Shown here: positions 50,134 to 58,022 of the stretch, one piece after another
Position numbering within the stretch: position 1 is the stretch's first letter
Layout of the letters: every line of letters starts with the position of its first letter
Assembly: GCA_034428935.1 (NCBI GenBank)
Contig: DAOUHB010000010.1
Coordinates: forward strand, 1-64,000
DNA from: JAAYZQ01 sp034428935
GTDB taxonomy: Bacteria; Chloroflexota; Anaerolineae; JAAYZQ01
DNA length: 64,000 nt
Reading direction: 5' to 3'
Made by a program: the position numbers and the translations under genes
Notes under the pieces: model-generated
The model's input: the letters and a program-made list of their open reading frames with translations, nothing else
Databases searched by the model: none
Told to the model about the DNA's origin: nothing

Positions 50134-50985
50134 CTATCTCTGGATGCCGGCCGCCTGGGCCAGTGCCCGGGCGACGAGGGCCTTGCCGGCCTTCTGCCGG
50201 TACCAGGCGGTGGCTCGTTGATCGTCGATGGGGCTCGTCTCGGCGATGGCCTGGGCGGCGCATTCCTCGATGGCGGCCTGGTCGAGGGCCTTGCCCTTGA
50301 TGAGCGCCTCGGCCTTTTTGCAGCGCAGGGGTATCGGGGCCATGGAGCCCATGACGATGCGCGCGTCCTGGCAGACTTTGCCGGCCATCACCAGTCGCAC
50401 CGCGGCGGAGGCAATGGAGCAGGTTTGCGCTTTGCGAAGGCCCACCTTCTGGTAGGCAGTGTTGCCGGCAGCCAGCGGCACGCGCAGCTCGACGATGAGT
50501 TCGTCGGGTTTGCGGACCGTCTTTTGCGGCCCGGTAAAGAACTCGGCCACGGGCACTACACGCTCACCCGCGGCACTGGCAAGGACGACTTCCGCGTCCA
50601 TGACCATGAGGGGAGGCAGCAGGTCGCCGGCCGGCGAGCCGGTCCCCACGTTGCCGCCGATGGTGGCGGCGGTGCGGACAGCCGGGCTGCTGTGCTTCTT
50701 GATCGCCTGGAGTAGAACGCCAAACTTCTGGGCAATGACCTCGCTGGCCAGGAGATGCGCCAGGGTCGTGCCGGCACCAATGATCAGCTTGCCATTCTCC
50801 TCTTTGATATAGTCCAGAGCCAACCCGCCGATGTACAAAAGGGCGGAGGGCTTGATCTCGTAGTAGTTCAGCGCGGGAACGAGATCCGTGCCACCAGCCA
50901 GGACTGCCATCTTCTCGCCATGTTCCGCGAGGAGCCTGACCGCTTCGCCGATTTCTGTTGGAGCGAAATAGCCAACGTCTCTCAT
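50134..50985 (-). CDS. molybdenum hydroxylase, FAD-binding subunit (NdhF-like)
   Basis: This 283-aa protein has the FAD-binding loops of CoxM/NdhF-type subunits: VLAGGTDLVPAL, ATIGGNVGTGSPAGDLLPPL, and a C-terminal CO-dehydrogenase flavoprotein domain (KVGLRKAQTCSIASAAVRL). AGGGAGG precedes ATG 50985. It is first in the minus-strand operon, 230 nt downstream of the promoter and operator at 51194-51247. Confidence 0.9.
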   Translation of the reverse strand: MRDVGYFAPTEIGEAVRLLAEHGEKMAVLAGGTDLVPALNYYEIKPSALLYIGGLALDYIKEENGKLIIGAGTTLAHLLASEVIAQKFGVLLQAIKKHSSPAVRTAATIGGNVGTGSPAGDLLPPLMVMDAEVVLASAAGERVVPVAEFFTGPQKTVRKPDELIVELRVPLAAGNTAYQKVGLRKAQTCSIASAAVRLVMAGKVCQDARIVMGSMAPIPLRCKKAEALIKGKALDQAAIEECAAQAIAETSPIDDQRATAWYRQKAGKALVARALAQAAGIQR

Positions 50986-51193
50986 AGGGTATACCTCCCT
51001 TTTCTCCTTAAGCAGGGACTAGGTTCGACTCAGCACGAGGTCTTGCGGTTAAACGGACGTTTGCGGCCTCACCCCCTTTCTCCAGTCCACGGTCCTGGCG
51101 ACCAGTTCCCCGGCACGATTCTCGCCCGGACTGGTTGCCGGCGAGTGGCAGGCAAGAACAGGCTCGTAGGATGGATTTCTCCACGACATTGAT

Positions 51194-51208
51194 AACCGAT
51201 AATCGATT
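51194..51208. promoter_or_regulatory. GntR operator candidate O1
   Basis: AACCGAT-A-ATCGATT, one mismatch from the perfect 15-bp palindrome at 53622. It lies about +4 to +18 relative to the predicted start of the molybdenum hydroxylase transcript. Confidence 0.7.
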
Positions 51209-51218
51209 GCGCGAGTGG

Positions 51219-51247
51219 ATTCTACCACAGCCACCGGATGGTGTCAA
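51219..51247 (-). promoter_or_regulatory. promoter of the molybdenum hydroxylase/transketolase operon
   Basis: On the minus strand: TTGACA (51242-51247), 17 bp spacer, TAGAAT (51219-51224), with operator O1 immediately downstream. Confidence 0.75.
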
Positions 51248-51291
51248 ATCGGAGCGGCGCGTGGTGAGGACATCGCTCCGGCGGCTCGCGG

Positions 51292-51320
51292 TTGACAGCC
51301 CGCGCCAAGTGGCGTACAAT
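51292..51320 (+). promoter_or_regulatory. promoter of the divergent alcohol dehydrogenase
   Basis: TTGACA (51292-51297), 17 bp spacer, TACAAT (51315-51320). The palindrome CAATCGATTG (51317-51326) overlaps the -10 box and carries the ATCGATT half-site of the regulon motif. Confidence 0.75.
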
Positions 51321-51412
51321 CGATTGGGTGCCGTCCTGCAGGGCAGGCTGAGGGCTTGCCCCGAACACGTGGGCAGCCTATCCAACAACGGGACAGTGCG
51401 AGGAGGGACGCG

Positions 51413-52444
51413 ATGAAAGCCGTCGTCAAGTATGCAGCGGGCGAGGGGAACGTCGAGCTCCGGGAGGTGGCCGAGCCGGTGCCCGGCCCGAAACAGGTCA
51501 AGGTCGAGGTCAAAGCCGCCGGAGTGTGCGGCTCGGACCTGCACATCTACCACGACGAGATTGCCATTCCCGTGCACCCACCGGTGATCATGGGCCACGA
51601 GTTCGCCGGGGTCGTGGTCGCGGTGGGCGAGGGCGTGGAGGGCGTGCAACCCGGTGAACGGGTGACCTGCGAGACGACGGCCTGGTTCTGTGGGCGCTGC
51701 CTGGCCTGCCGCGCCGGGCACTATAACATGTGCGCCGAGCGCAAGGTCGTGGGCTATGCGGTTGACGGCTGCTTTGCTCGCTATTGTCTCGTCCACGAGA
51801 GACAGGTCCACCTCCTCCCCGAAGGCGTAGATTTTGTCGCCGGGGCCCTGACCGAGCCCCTGGCTTGCTGCGTTCACGCCGTGCTGGAGCTGACGTCCGT
51901 CACCGCCGGCGACCTGGTGGTCGTTGCCGGCCCGGGCTCCATCGGCCTGCTCTGCATGCAAATTGCCCGCGCAGCCGGCGCCACGGTCATCATCGCGGGC
52001 ACGACGAGCGACGCCGAGCGGCTGGCCCTGGCAAAGCGCCTCGGCGCCAGCATGGCCGTCGATCTCACCAGCCAGGATCTGCCCCAGATCGTCGCCGGCC
52101 TGACCGCCGGACAGGGCGCCGACGTCTACTTCGAGTGCTCGGGCGCCCCTGCCGCCGCCCGCCAGGGGCTGACCCTCACCCGCCGGGGCGGCCAGTACAC
52201 CCAGGTGGGCCTCTTTCCCGGGCCTTTTGAGCTGCCCTTTGACACCATCGCCTATAGGGAGCTGCGCGTCACCGGCTCCCTGGGGCAGCGCTCCAGCTCC
52301 TGGCGCCGCGGCCTGGCACTCCTGGGCCAGGGCCTGATCGATACCCGCTCCCTGGTGAGCCATATCCTGCCCCTCGACTCCTGGCAGGAAGCCTTCCGCC
52401 TGGCCGAGTCTCGCCAGGGGCTCAAGATCGTCCTGGAGCCCTAG
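51413..52444 (+). CDS. zinc-dependent alcohol/polyol dehydrogenase (MDR)
   Basis: This 343-aa medium-chain dehydrogenase has GVCGSDLHIYHDE and GHEFAGVVV for the catalytic zinc, CGRCLACRAGHYNMC for the structural zinc, and VVAGPGSIGLLCMQIA for NAD(P). GAGGAGGG precedes ATG 51413. It resembles the dehydrogenase at 43905-44942, suggesting two related oxidation steps or paralogous enzymes in the same regulon. Its stop overlaps the convergent SDR stop by 4 nt. Confidence 0.88.
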   Translation: MKAVVKYAAGEGNVELREVAEPVPGPKQVKVEVKAAGVCGSDLHIYHDEIAIPVHPPVIMGHEFAGVVVAVGEGVEGVQPGERVTCETTAWFCGRCLACRAGHYNMCAERKVVGYAVDGCFARYCLVHERQVHLLPEGVDFVAGALTEPLACCVHAVLELTSVTAGDLVVVAGPGSIGLLCMQIARAAGATVIIAGTTSDAERLALAKRLGASMAVDLTSQDLPQIVAGLTAGQGADVYFECSGAPAAARQGLTLTRRGGQYTQVGLFPGPFELPFDTIAYRELRVTGSLGQRSSSWRRGLALLGQGLIDTRSLVSHILPLDSWQEAFRLAESRQGLKIVLEP

Positions 52445-53187
52445 TCGATAAGCAGGCCGCCGTTGACGTCGACGATCTCGCCGGTGATAAAGCTCGCTTC
52501 GTCCGAGACGAGAAAGACGACCGCGCCGGCCACGTCCTCGGGCGTTCCCAGCCGGCCCAGGGGCGTGCGTAGGCGAAAGGCCTCGTTTTCCTCGTCCGAG
52601 GCCAGGTGGATCATGGGCGTATCGATGCGGCCGGGGGCCACCGCGTTGGCGGTGATGCCGTGGGGCCCCAGTTCCCGGGCAAGCTGCTTGGTCAGGCAGA
52701 TAACGCCGGCCTTGGAGACGGCATAGTGCGCCCCCGACAGCGTGCCACCGCTCTTGCCCGCCGACGAGGCCATGCTTACGATGGAGCCGCTCCCCTGCCG
52801 CTTCATGGTCGGGATGACCGCCTGGCAGCACAGGAAGGCGCCCTTGAGGTTCACGGCCAGCACCCGATCCCACTGCTCCTCGCTGATGGCCTCAATGGGC
52901 AGCACCTCGTAGATCCCGGCATTGTTGACCAGGATGTCGATCCGGCCCCACCGTGCCAGAACCTGTCCGACGGCCTCCTGGATCTGCTCTTTGCGCGTAA
53001 CGTCCACAGACAGGGCCAGCATCTCGCCACCCCGGGTGCGCCCCTGGCCCACCAGGTCGTCGAGCTGGACAAGGTCCAGGTCCAACGCCGCGACCCGTGC
53101 CCCTTCTCGGGCAAGGGCCACGGCGATGGCGCGTCCGATACCCCGCGCCGCGCCGGTGACGATGGCCACCCTGTCTTTCAGCCTCAT
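52441..53187 (-). CDS. short-chain dehydrogenase/reductase
   Basis: This 248-aa classical SDR has VTGAARGIGRAIA, NNAGI, Ser in SMASSAG, YAVSK and PGRIDTPMIH. It starts 4 nt after the cupin gene's stop and is in the same operon, driven by the promoter at 53645-53672. Likely an NAD(P)-dependent hydroxyacid or sugar-alcohol dehydrogenase; substrate unknown. Confidence 0.88.
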   Translation of the reverse strand: MRLKDRVAIVTGAARGIGRAIAVALAREGARVAALDLDLVQLDDLVGQGRTRGGEMLALSVDVTRKEQIQEAVGQVLARWGRIDILVNNAGIYEVLPIEAISEEQWDRVLAVNLKGAFLCCQAVIPTMKRQGSGSIVSMASSAGKSGGTLSGAHYAVSKAGVICLTKQLARELGPHGITANAVAPGRIDTPMIHLASDEENEAFRLRTPLGRLGTPEDVAGAVVFLVSDEASFITGEIVDVNGGLLID

Positions 53188-53191
53188 GGCA

Positions 53192-53572
53192 TCAGTCCTT
53201 GAGCAGGTGGTCGCGGCGATATTTCTCCGGAATGAACGGCGGCGCCACGGCCGAGACCACCTTCAGGATCTCGTCGCCGTCGTTGATCAACTGGTGCACG
53301 CTCTTGGGCGGGCAAAAGACCGTCGCGCCCGGCTCCAACGGCATCTCCTCGTCGTCGACGCGGATGCGGCCGCGGCCCTGAACGCAGTAAAAGACCTCTT
53401 CCTGATCCTCGTGGGCATGGGCATTGCTGGTAAAACCCGGGTCGACGGAGCTGGTTCCCAGCCAGAGGTACTTGCTGCCCATGTTCTCCGGCGTCACCAG
53501 GTGGCGGATCACGCGCTGGTTCGGAGGGCCGATGCGATCACCCTCCACGTCCTGCTCACGGATATAATGCAT
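53192..53572 (-). CDS. cupin-domain protein
   Basis: This 126-aa single cupin has SNAHAHEDQEEVFYCVQGRG (metal-binding His, His and Glu) and VFCPPKSVHQLINDGDE with the last His. AAAGGAGGAACGAG precedes ATG 53572; the operator lies in the leader, so the longer frame upstream is not coding. Such small cupins act as isomerases, dioxygenases or sensors. It is co-regulated with the catabolic genes. Confidence 0.85.
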   Translation of the reverse strand: MHYIREQDVEGDRIGPPNQRVIRHLVTPENMGSKYLWLGTSSVDPGFTSNAHAHEDQEEVFYCVQGRGRIRVDDEEMPLEPGATVFCPPKSVHQLINDGDEILKVVSAVAPPFIPEKYRRDHLLKD

Positions 53573-53621
53573 CTCGTTCCTCCTTTGAAGGATTTTGCCG
53601 GCCGAAACGGCGCCAGAAGTA

Positions 53622-53636
53622 AATCGATAATCGATT
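53622..53636. promoter_or_regulatory. GntR operator candidate O2 (perfect palindrome)
   Basis: AATCGAT-A-ATCGATT is a perfect 7-1-7 palindrome. It lies just downstream of the predicted cupin transcript start, near +3 to +17. Confidence 0.75.
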
Positions 53637-53644
53637 GCAACTTT

Positions 53645-53672
53645 ATTATACTCCATGCCACCCTGCTGTCAA
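53645..53672 (-). promoter_or_regulatory. promoter of the cupin-SDR operon
   Basis: On the minus strand: TTGACA (53667-53672), 16 bp spacer, TATAAT (53645-53650), both perfect. Confidence 0.8.
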
Positions 53673-53704
53673 ATCGGCTGCCCTGCCCTGCCGATAGCAC
53701 ATCC

Positions 53705-53732
53705 TTGACAAGGCCCGAAAAGCTGGTAAAAT
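53705..53732 (+). promoter_or_regulatory. promoter of the GntR regulator gene
   Basis: TTGACA (53705-53710), 16 bp spacer, TAAAAT (53727-53732); an operator follows at 53742-53756, suggesting autoregulation. The leader to ATG 53862 is about 120 nt. Confidence 0.75.
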
Positions 53733-53741
53733 ATTGGCTAG

Positions 53742-53756
53742 AATCGATAATCGTTT
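53742..53756. promoter_or_regulatory. GntR operator candidate O3
   Basis: AATCGAT-A-ATCGTTT, one mismatch from the perfect palindrome, at about +3 to +17 of the regulator's own transcript. Confidence 0.7.
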
Positions 53757-53861
53757 CTTGCCCGCCGCTCCACGTCATGCTGCAGTCGTCGGCGCCAGAA
53801 GCGACGGAGCGCCTCGAGGCGATTCGGCGCACAACTCAACTGGCCAAGGCCGGAAGATAGG

Positions 53862-54542
53862 ATGAATGGGATGAACACCCAGCTAGACATTGAGACGGAA
53901 AACAAGCACGTTCCCCGCGTCGTGCTCAGCGACCGGGTGAAGCAATATATCGTCGAAGCCGTCCTCAGCGGCGAGCTAAAGCCAGGAGATCGCATCGTCG
54001 AGAATGCCATGGCCCGCCTCCTGGGTGTCAGCCAGGCACCCGTGCGCGAAGCCATCCGCGACCTGGTCCTCCTTGGCTTCCTGGAGACCGAGCCCTACAA
54101 GGGAACCTCTGTGCGCTCGTTTACCCCCGAAGAGCTGTGGGAGACGTACATGGTGCGCGCTGCCCTGGAAGCGCTGGCGACGCGCCTGGCAGCCACGCGG
54201 CTGACCGAGGACGACGCCGCCACCCTGCAGCGAATCCTCGATTCCATGATGGAAGCGGCTCGCAACCAGGATCGGAACCGCCTGGTGCAGTTGGACAACG
54301 CCTTTCACGAGGCCATCCTGAAGTTCTCCCGGAATCAGACCCTATACCAGTTGTGGAAGAGCCTCGAGTATGGAATCTGGAGCATTGTTACCTACCGCAA
54401 GTCGGACCTCGACCCCGAGTACCTGGCCGCCCGCCACGAAGAGCTTCTGGAAGCCCTCAAGAGCGGCGATCCAGAGCGGGCGACGCGCGTCATGCAGAAC
54501 CACATCGAGGAAATGGGCAAGCCCCCCGAAGGCGGGGAATAG
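53862..54542 (+). CDS. GntR-family (FadR/FCD) transcriptional regulator
   Basis: This 226-aa protein has an N-terminal winged helix (about 22-85: VLSDRVKQYIVEAVLSGELK, DRIVENAMARLLGVSQAPVR, REAIRDLVLLGFL) and a C-terminal FCD ligand domain (about 95-215) whose Asp and His residues (including LDNAFHEAI and RHEELLEAL) can bind a metal and an organic-acid effector. FCD regulators generally repress catabolic genes and are released by a substrate acid. The matching palindromes at three surrounding promoters make it the obvious local regulator. ATG 53862 follows GGAAGATAGG; ATG 53871 is an alternative. Confidence 0.9.
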   Translation: MNGMNTQLDIETENKHVPRVVLSDRVKQYIVEAVLSGELKPGDRIVENAMARLLGVSQAPVREAIRDLVLLGFLETEPYKGTSVRSFTPEELWETYMVRAALEALATRLAATRLTEDDAATLQRILDSMMEAARNQDRNRLVQLDNAFHEAILKFSRNQTLYQLWKSLEYGIWSIVTYRKSDLDPEYLAARHEELLEALKSGDPERATRVMQNHIEEMGKPPEGGE

Positions 54543-54613
54543 AGCCCTGAGGATAAACGATACAACAGCGCCGCGCTGCCGGGGATAACAAAAGAACTCG
54601 CCAGGAGAAAGAG

Positions 54614-56023
54614 ATGAGCCAAGAACGCTACGACGTGACCGTCATCGGCGGAGGACCGGGGGGCTACGTAGCCGCCATCCGCGCCGTACAGCTCGGCTTG
54701 AAAGTTGCCCTCGTGGAGAAGGAAAACCTGGGCGGTGTCTGCCTGAACTGGGGCTGCGTCCCCACCAAGGCGCTGCTGCGCAATGCCGAGGTCATTTCTC
54801 TCCTGGCCAAGGGCAAGGAGTTTGGCTTTCGCCTGGAAGGGGGCTTTCAGGCCGACTATGGCGCCGCCGTCGACCGCAGCCGCCAGGTTTCGGAGCGGCT
54901 GGTCAAGGGCGTCAGCGTCCTCATGCGCGACAACGACGTCGAGGTCGTGGAGGGCACTGCCTCGCTGCAGGCCGCCGGCGAGGCCCTGCGTGTGGACGTG
55001 GCCCTCAATGCCGGCGGCAGCCGCACCCTGGAGACGCGCAACGTGATCCTGGCCACCGGCGGCCGGGCCCGCTCCGTGCCCGGCATCGTGCCCGACGGCG
55101 AGCGAGTCCTGACCTACCGCGAGGCCATCGTCCTGCGCGACCTGCCCGCTTCGGCGGTCATTGTCGGCGCCGGCCCCATCGGCATGGAGTTTGCCCAGGT
55201 GTGGCAGTCCTACGGCTGCCAGGTCACCGTCGTGGAGATGCTGCCCCGCGCCCTGCCCCTGGAGGACGAGGAGGTCAGCAACGTCGTGACCCGTGGCTTC
55301 AAGCGACAAAAGGTCAAGTTGCTGACCGGCACCCGCCTGGAAGGACTGGAGATCACGGAGGGCGGGGTGCGCGTGCGCGCCTCGAACAAGAAGGGCGAGC
55401 AGATCCTCGAGGCCGAGCGGGTCCTCGTGGCCATCGGCATCCAGCCCAACAGCGAGAACCTGGGGCTGGAGGCCGCGGGCGTGCGCGTCGAGCGCGGCTT
55501 TGTGCAGGTGGACGACGCCATGCGCACCAACGTGCCGGGTGTGTACGCCATCGGCGACGTGACGGGCAAGCTGGCCCTGGCCCACGTCGCCTCGGCCCAG
55601 GGAATTGTCGCCGCCGAGTCCATCGCCGGCGTCGAGACCCGCCGTCTCAACTACGAGACCATGCCGCGCTGCACCTACTGCCAGCCACAAGTCGGCAGCT
55701 TTGGGCTCAGCGAGGCCCAGGCCGCCGAGCAAGGCTACGAGTTCAAGGTCGGCAAGTTCTTTTTCCTGGCCAACGGCAAGGCCCTGGCGCTGGACGAGCG
55801 GGACGGATTTGTCAAGATCATTGCCGAGGTGAACAGCGGCGAGATCCTGGGCGCCCACATGGTCGGCCCCGAGGTGACAGAGCTGCTGCCCGAGCTGGCG
55901 CTGGCCCGCACCTGGGAGCTGACCCCCGACGAGATTGCCCGCACGGTCCACGCCCATCCAACGCTGAGCGAAGCCGTGATGGAGGCAGCCCACGGGGTCT
56001 TTGGCAAGGCCATTCATGCCTGA
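54614..56023 (+). CDS. lpdA: dihydrolipoamide dehydrogenase
   Basis: This 469-aa flavoprotein has the FAD motif VIGGGPGGYVAAI, redox disulfide in CLNWGCVPTK, NAD motif VIVGAGPIGMEFAQ, YAIGDVTG and the C-terminal HAHPTLSEA with the catalytic His and Glu. It reoxidises lipoamide of 2-oxoacid dehydrogenase or glycine-cleavage complexes. AGGAGAAAG precedes ATG 54614. No E1 or E2 gene is adjacent. Its stop overlaps the start of the MFS gene by 8 nt. Confidence 0.95.
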   Translation: MSQERYDVTVIGGGPGGYVAAIRAVQLGLKVALVEKENLGGVCLNWGCVPTKALLRNAEVISLLAKGKEFGFRLEGGFQADYGAAVDRSRQVSERLVKGVSVLMRDNDVEVVEGTASLQAAGEALRVDVALNAGGSRTLETRNVILATGGRARSVPGIVPDGERVLTYREAIVLRDLPASAVIVGAGPIGMEFAQVWQSYGCQVTVVEMLPRALPLEDEEVSNVVTRGFKRQKVKLLTGTRLEGLEITEGGVRVRASNKKGEQILEAERVLVAIGIQPNSENLGLEAAGVRVERGFVQVDDAMRTNVPGVYAIGDVTGKLALAHVASAQGIVAAESIAGVETRRLNYETMPRCTYCQPQVGSFGLSEAQAAEQGYEFKVGKFFFLANGKALALDERDGFVKIIAEVNSGEILGAHMVGPEVTELLPELALARTWELTPDEIARTVHAHPTLSEAVMEAAHGVFGKAIHA

Positions 56024-57236
56024 GAACCCCGCCGGGGAAAAACTGGCCGCGAGCCAGCCCCCAGCGCCGGTTACCGGTGGCTGGCTCGCGGCCGGCAGCC
56101 GCCGAACCCTGCTGGGCATTTATATCGCCGTCTCTTTTCTGTACGGGCTGTGCCTGTACGTCTACATGCCGACGCTGCCCACCTACGTCCAGAGCAAGAG
56201 CCAGGACCTGGCGCAGGTGGGGGTCATCCTGGCCCAGTACGGTCTGTGGCAGGCCATCGTCCGCTGGCCCCTGGGCATGGCCGCCGACTGGGTAGGCCGG
56301 CGCAAGCCCTTTATCTTTGCCGGGCTGCTCATCGCTGCCGTGGCCGCCTGGATGACCGGCGCCGCCCAGGACGCCAACGGGTTGCTCGTCGGCCGGGCCC
56401 TCACCGGCGTGGCAGCCAGCACCTGGGTGCCCATGACCGTCCTCTTTAGCAGCCTCTTTCCACCGCGCGAGGCGGTGCGCGCCACATCGATCCTCACCGC
56501 CACCATCTCGGTGGGGCGCATGGTGGGCACCAGCAGCACGGGCACGCTGAACGGCATCGGCGGCTATCCCCTGGCCTTTTACGTCGCCGCCGGGGTCGCG
56601 GCTGCCGGGGCGCTCGTCCTGCTCCTTGCCCGCGAGACGCCCCACCCACCCCGGAGGCCCTCACTCCAGGCGGCGGGCCGCATCCTTACCCGCCGCGACG
56701 TGCTGCTGCCGTCGGTCCTATCGGCCGTGGGCCAGTACGCCACCTGGGCGGTGCCCTTTGGCTTTCTGCCCCTCGTCGCCGACCAGCTCGGCGCCACGCC
56801 CGTGGAGCAGAGCATGTTCCTCACCTTTAATATCGTCCTGGTCACGCTGGGCGGCCTGGCCGCCGCGGCGCTGGCTAACCGCATCGGCGCCGGCAGGATG
56901 GTGCGCGTCAGCTTTGTTCTCCTGGCCATCGGCATCGCCATCGGCGCCCTGGCCGGTTCCATCGCCGTGCTCTGGATCGCGCACCTGTTCATCGGCGTTG
57001 CCCTGGGCATCAGCTACCCGGTCCTCATGGGCCTGAGCATCCGCGAGGTGGGCGAGACCGAGCGCAGCACGGCCATGGGCCTGCACCAGGCCGTGTACGC
57101 CGCCGGCATGTTTGCCGGGCCCTGGCTGAGCGGCATCCTGGCCGATGCCATGGGCTTGCGGCCCATGCTGGGCGTCACCGCTTTTGCCTGCCTGGCCGTG
57201 GGCACGGTGCTGGCCGGCTGGTGCGACGACCGATAG
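56016..57236 (+). CDS. MFS transporter
   Basis: This 406-aa, 12-helix major facilitator has the loop 2-3 motif GMAADWVGRRKPFIFAG and a related second-half motif, and a hydrophilic N-terminus of about 30 residues. ATG 56016 overlaps the end of lpdA (AAGG upstream); a TTG at 56001 is possible. The subfamily resembles drug or sugar-phosphate exporters; the substrate is not evident. Confidence 0.85.
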   Translation: MPENPAGEKLAASQPPAPVTGGWLAAGSRRTLLGIYIAVSFLYGLCLYVYMPTLPTYVQSKSQDLAQVGVILAQYGLWQAIVRWPLGMAADWVGRRKPFIFAGLLIAAVAAWMTGAAQDANGLLVGRALTGVAASTWVPMTVLFSSLFPPREAVRATSILTATISVGRMVGTSSTGTLNGIGGYPLAFYVAAGVAAAGALVLLLARETPHPPRRPSLQAAGRILTRRDVLLPSVLSAVGQYATWAVPFGFLPLVADQLGATPVEQSMFLTFNIVLVTLGGLAAAALANRIGAGRMVRVSFVLLAIGIAIGALAGSIAVLWIAHLFIGVALGISYPVLMGLSIREVGETERSTAMGLHQAVYAAGMFAGPWLSGILADAMGLRPMLGVTAFACLAVGTVLAGWCDDR

Positions 57237-57311
57237 CACCGCTCACGCGCGGCCAGAGGGGAAAGCGCCTCGTCGATCGAAAACGCCAGGCTCCAAGGCC
57301 CGCCTGCAACA

Positions 57312-57770
57312 CTACTCGAGCGGGAATACCACCTGGGTCTGAAGCTCCTCCGGAGGCGTTGTCTGGGGATCGTTCAGGTAGAACTCGTACGCGACCCCCG
57401 TGGGCACGTATCCGTTTGCCTGCATCCACCCCTGGAGGCCTTCGTACGCAGCTCCCAGTTGATCGTAAGGTCCAACGTGCAGGCAAGAGGCTGCTTTCCC
57501 ACCCGGAATCTCGCCGGCGAGGACGTTGCCACTTCCCTCCAGTCGCTGCTCAAAGGGGAAGCCGATCTCAAGGTCCAGGTCCTCCATGTCCATGTTGTAG
57601 TAGGCCACGAAGGGAGCGCCGATTGGCAGGACCCCCAACCGGCCGGCGTGCTGCATGATGGCACCATAGGCCTGTCCAATGACTTGCGGCAGATTATCGG
57701 CCGGCGTGCGCGTGCGGACAGAGAGTGTAGGCTGCGCTGGGCGATCCAGCAGCTCGAAGCGATACGCCAT
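57312..57770 (-). CDS. GyrI-like/effector-binding domain protein
   Basis: This 152-aa protein is a stand-alone GyrI-like (SOUL/AraC effector-binding) fold: FELLDRPAQPTLSVRTRT, PFVAYYNMDMEDLDLEIGFP, GKAASCLHVGPYDQLGAAYE and a YEFYLNDPQTTPPEEL ending. These proteins bind hydrophobic small molecules, and some hydrolyse them. AAGGAGACC precedes ATG 57770. It has its own promoter. Confidence 0.85.
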   Translation of the reverse strand: MAYRFELLDRPAQPTLSVRTRTPADNLPQVIGQAYGAIMQHAGRLGVLPIGAPFVAYYNMDMEDLDLEIGFPFEQRLEGSGNVLAGEIPGGKAASCLHVGPYDQLGAAYEGLQGWMQANGYVPTGVAYEFYLNDPQTTPPEELQTQVVFPLE

Positions 57771-57804
57771 GGTCAGGTCTCCTTATCGATCGGGATTACA
57801 GGCG

Positions 57805-57833
57805 ATCATAGCACGCCCCTGAAATCAAGTCAA
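57805..57833 (-). promoter_or_regulatory. promoter of the GyrI-like gene
   Basis: On the minus strand: TTGACT (57828-57833), 17 bp spacer, TATGAT (57805-57810). Confidence 0.7.
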
Positions 57834-57934
57834 CCCCACCGGGAACGGCGACCGGTGGCCCGCCCATATAGGACTCGGCGTGAGGCGAAACCCGCTTTCG
57901 GTATGAGCGGCGCGTCATTCACGCCAGACAGGAA

Positions 57935-57971
57935 GAGGGCCCGCGGCGGTCAATGGCCTCCGCAGGCCCTC
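57935..57971 (-). terminator. hairpin after the UlaG-like gene
   Basis: GAGGGCC (57935-57941) and GGCCCTC (57965-57971) pair, with an inner GCGG/CCGC, about 50 nt past the UlaG-like stop. It probably ends the minus-strand operon running in from the right edge. Confidence 0.5.
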
Positions 57972-58022
57972 TGTGGTTCACTTCTCCACCGGGCGCGGCG
58001 CGCCTGCGCCCGGTTCACCGCC

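Larger units (their letters stand above)
50986..51412. other. 427-bp divergent regulatory region
   Basis: It lies between the molybdenum hydroxylase operon and the plus-strand alcohol dehydrogenase. It contains both promoters, operator palindromes at 51194-51208 and 51317-51326, and an untranslated leader of about 225 nt on the hydroxylase side in which I see no further element. Confidence 0.7.
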
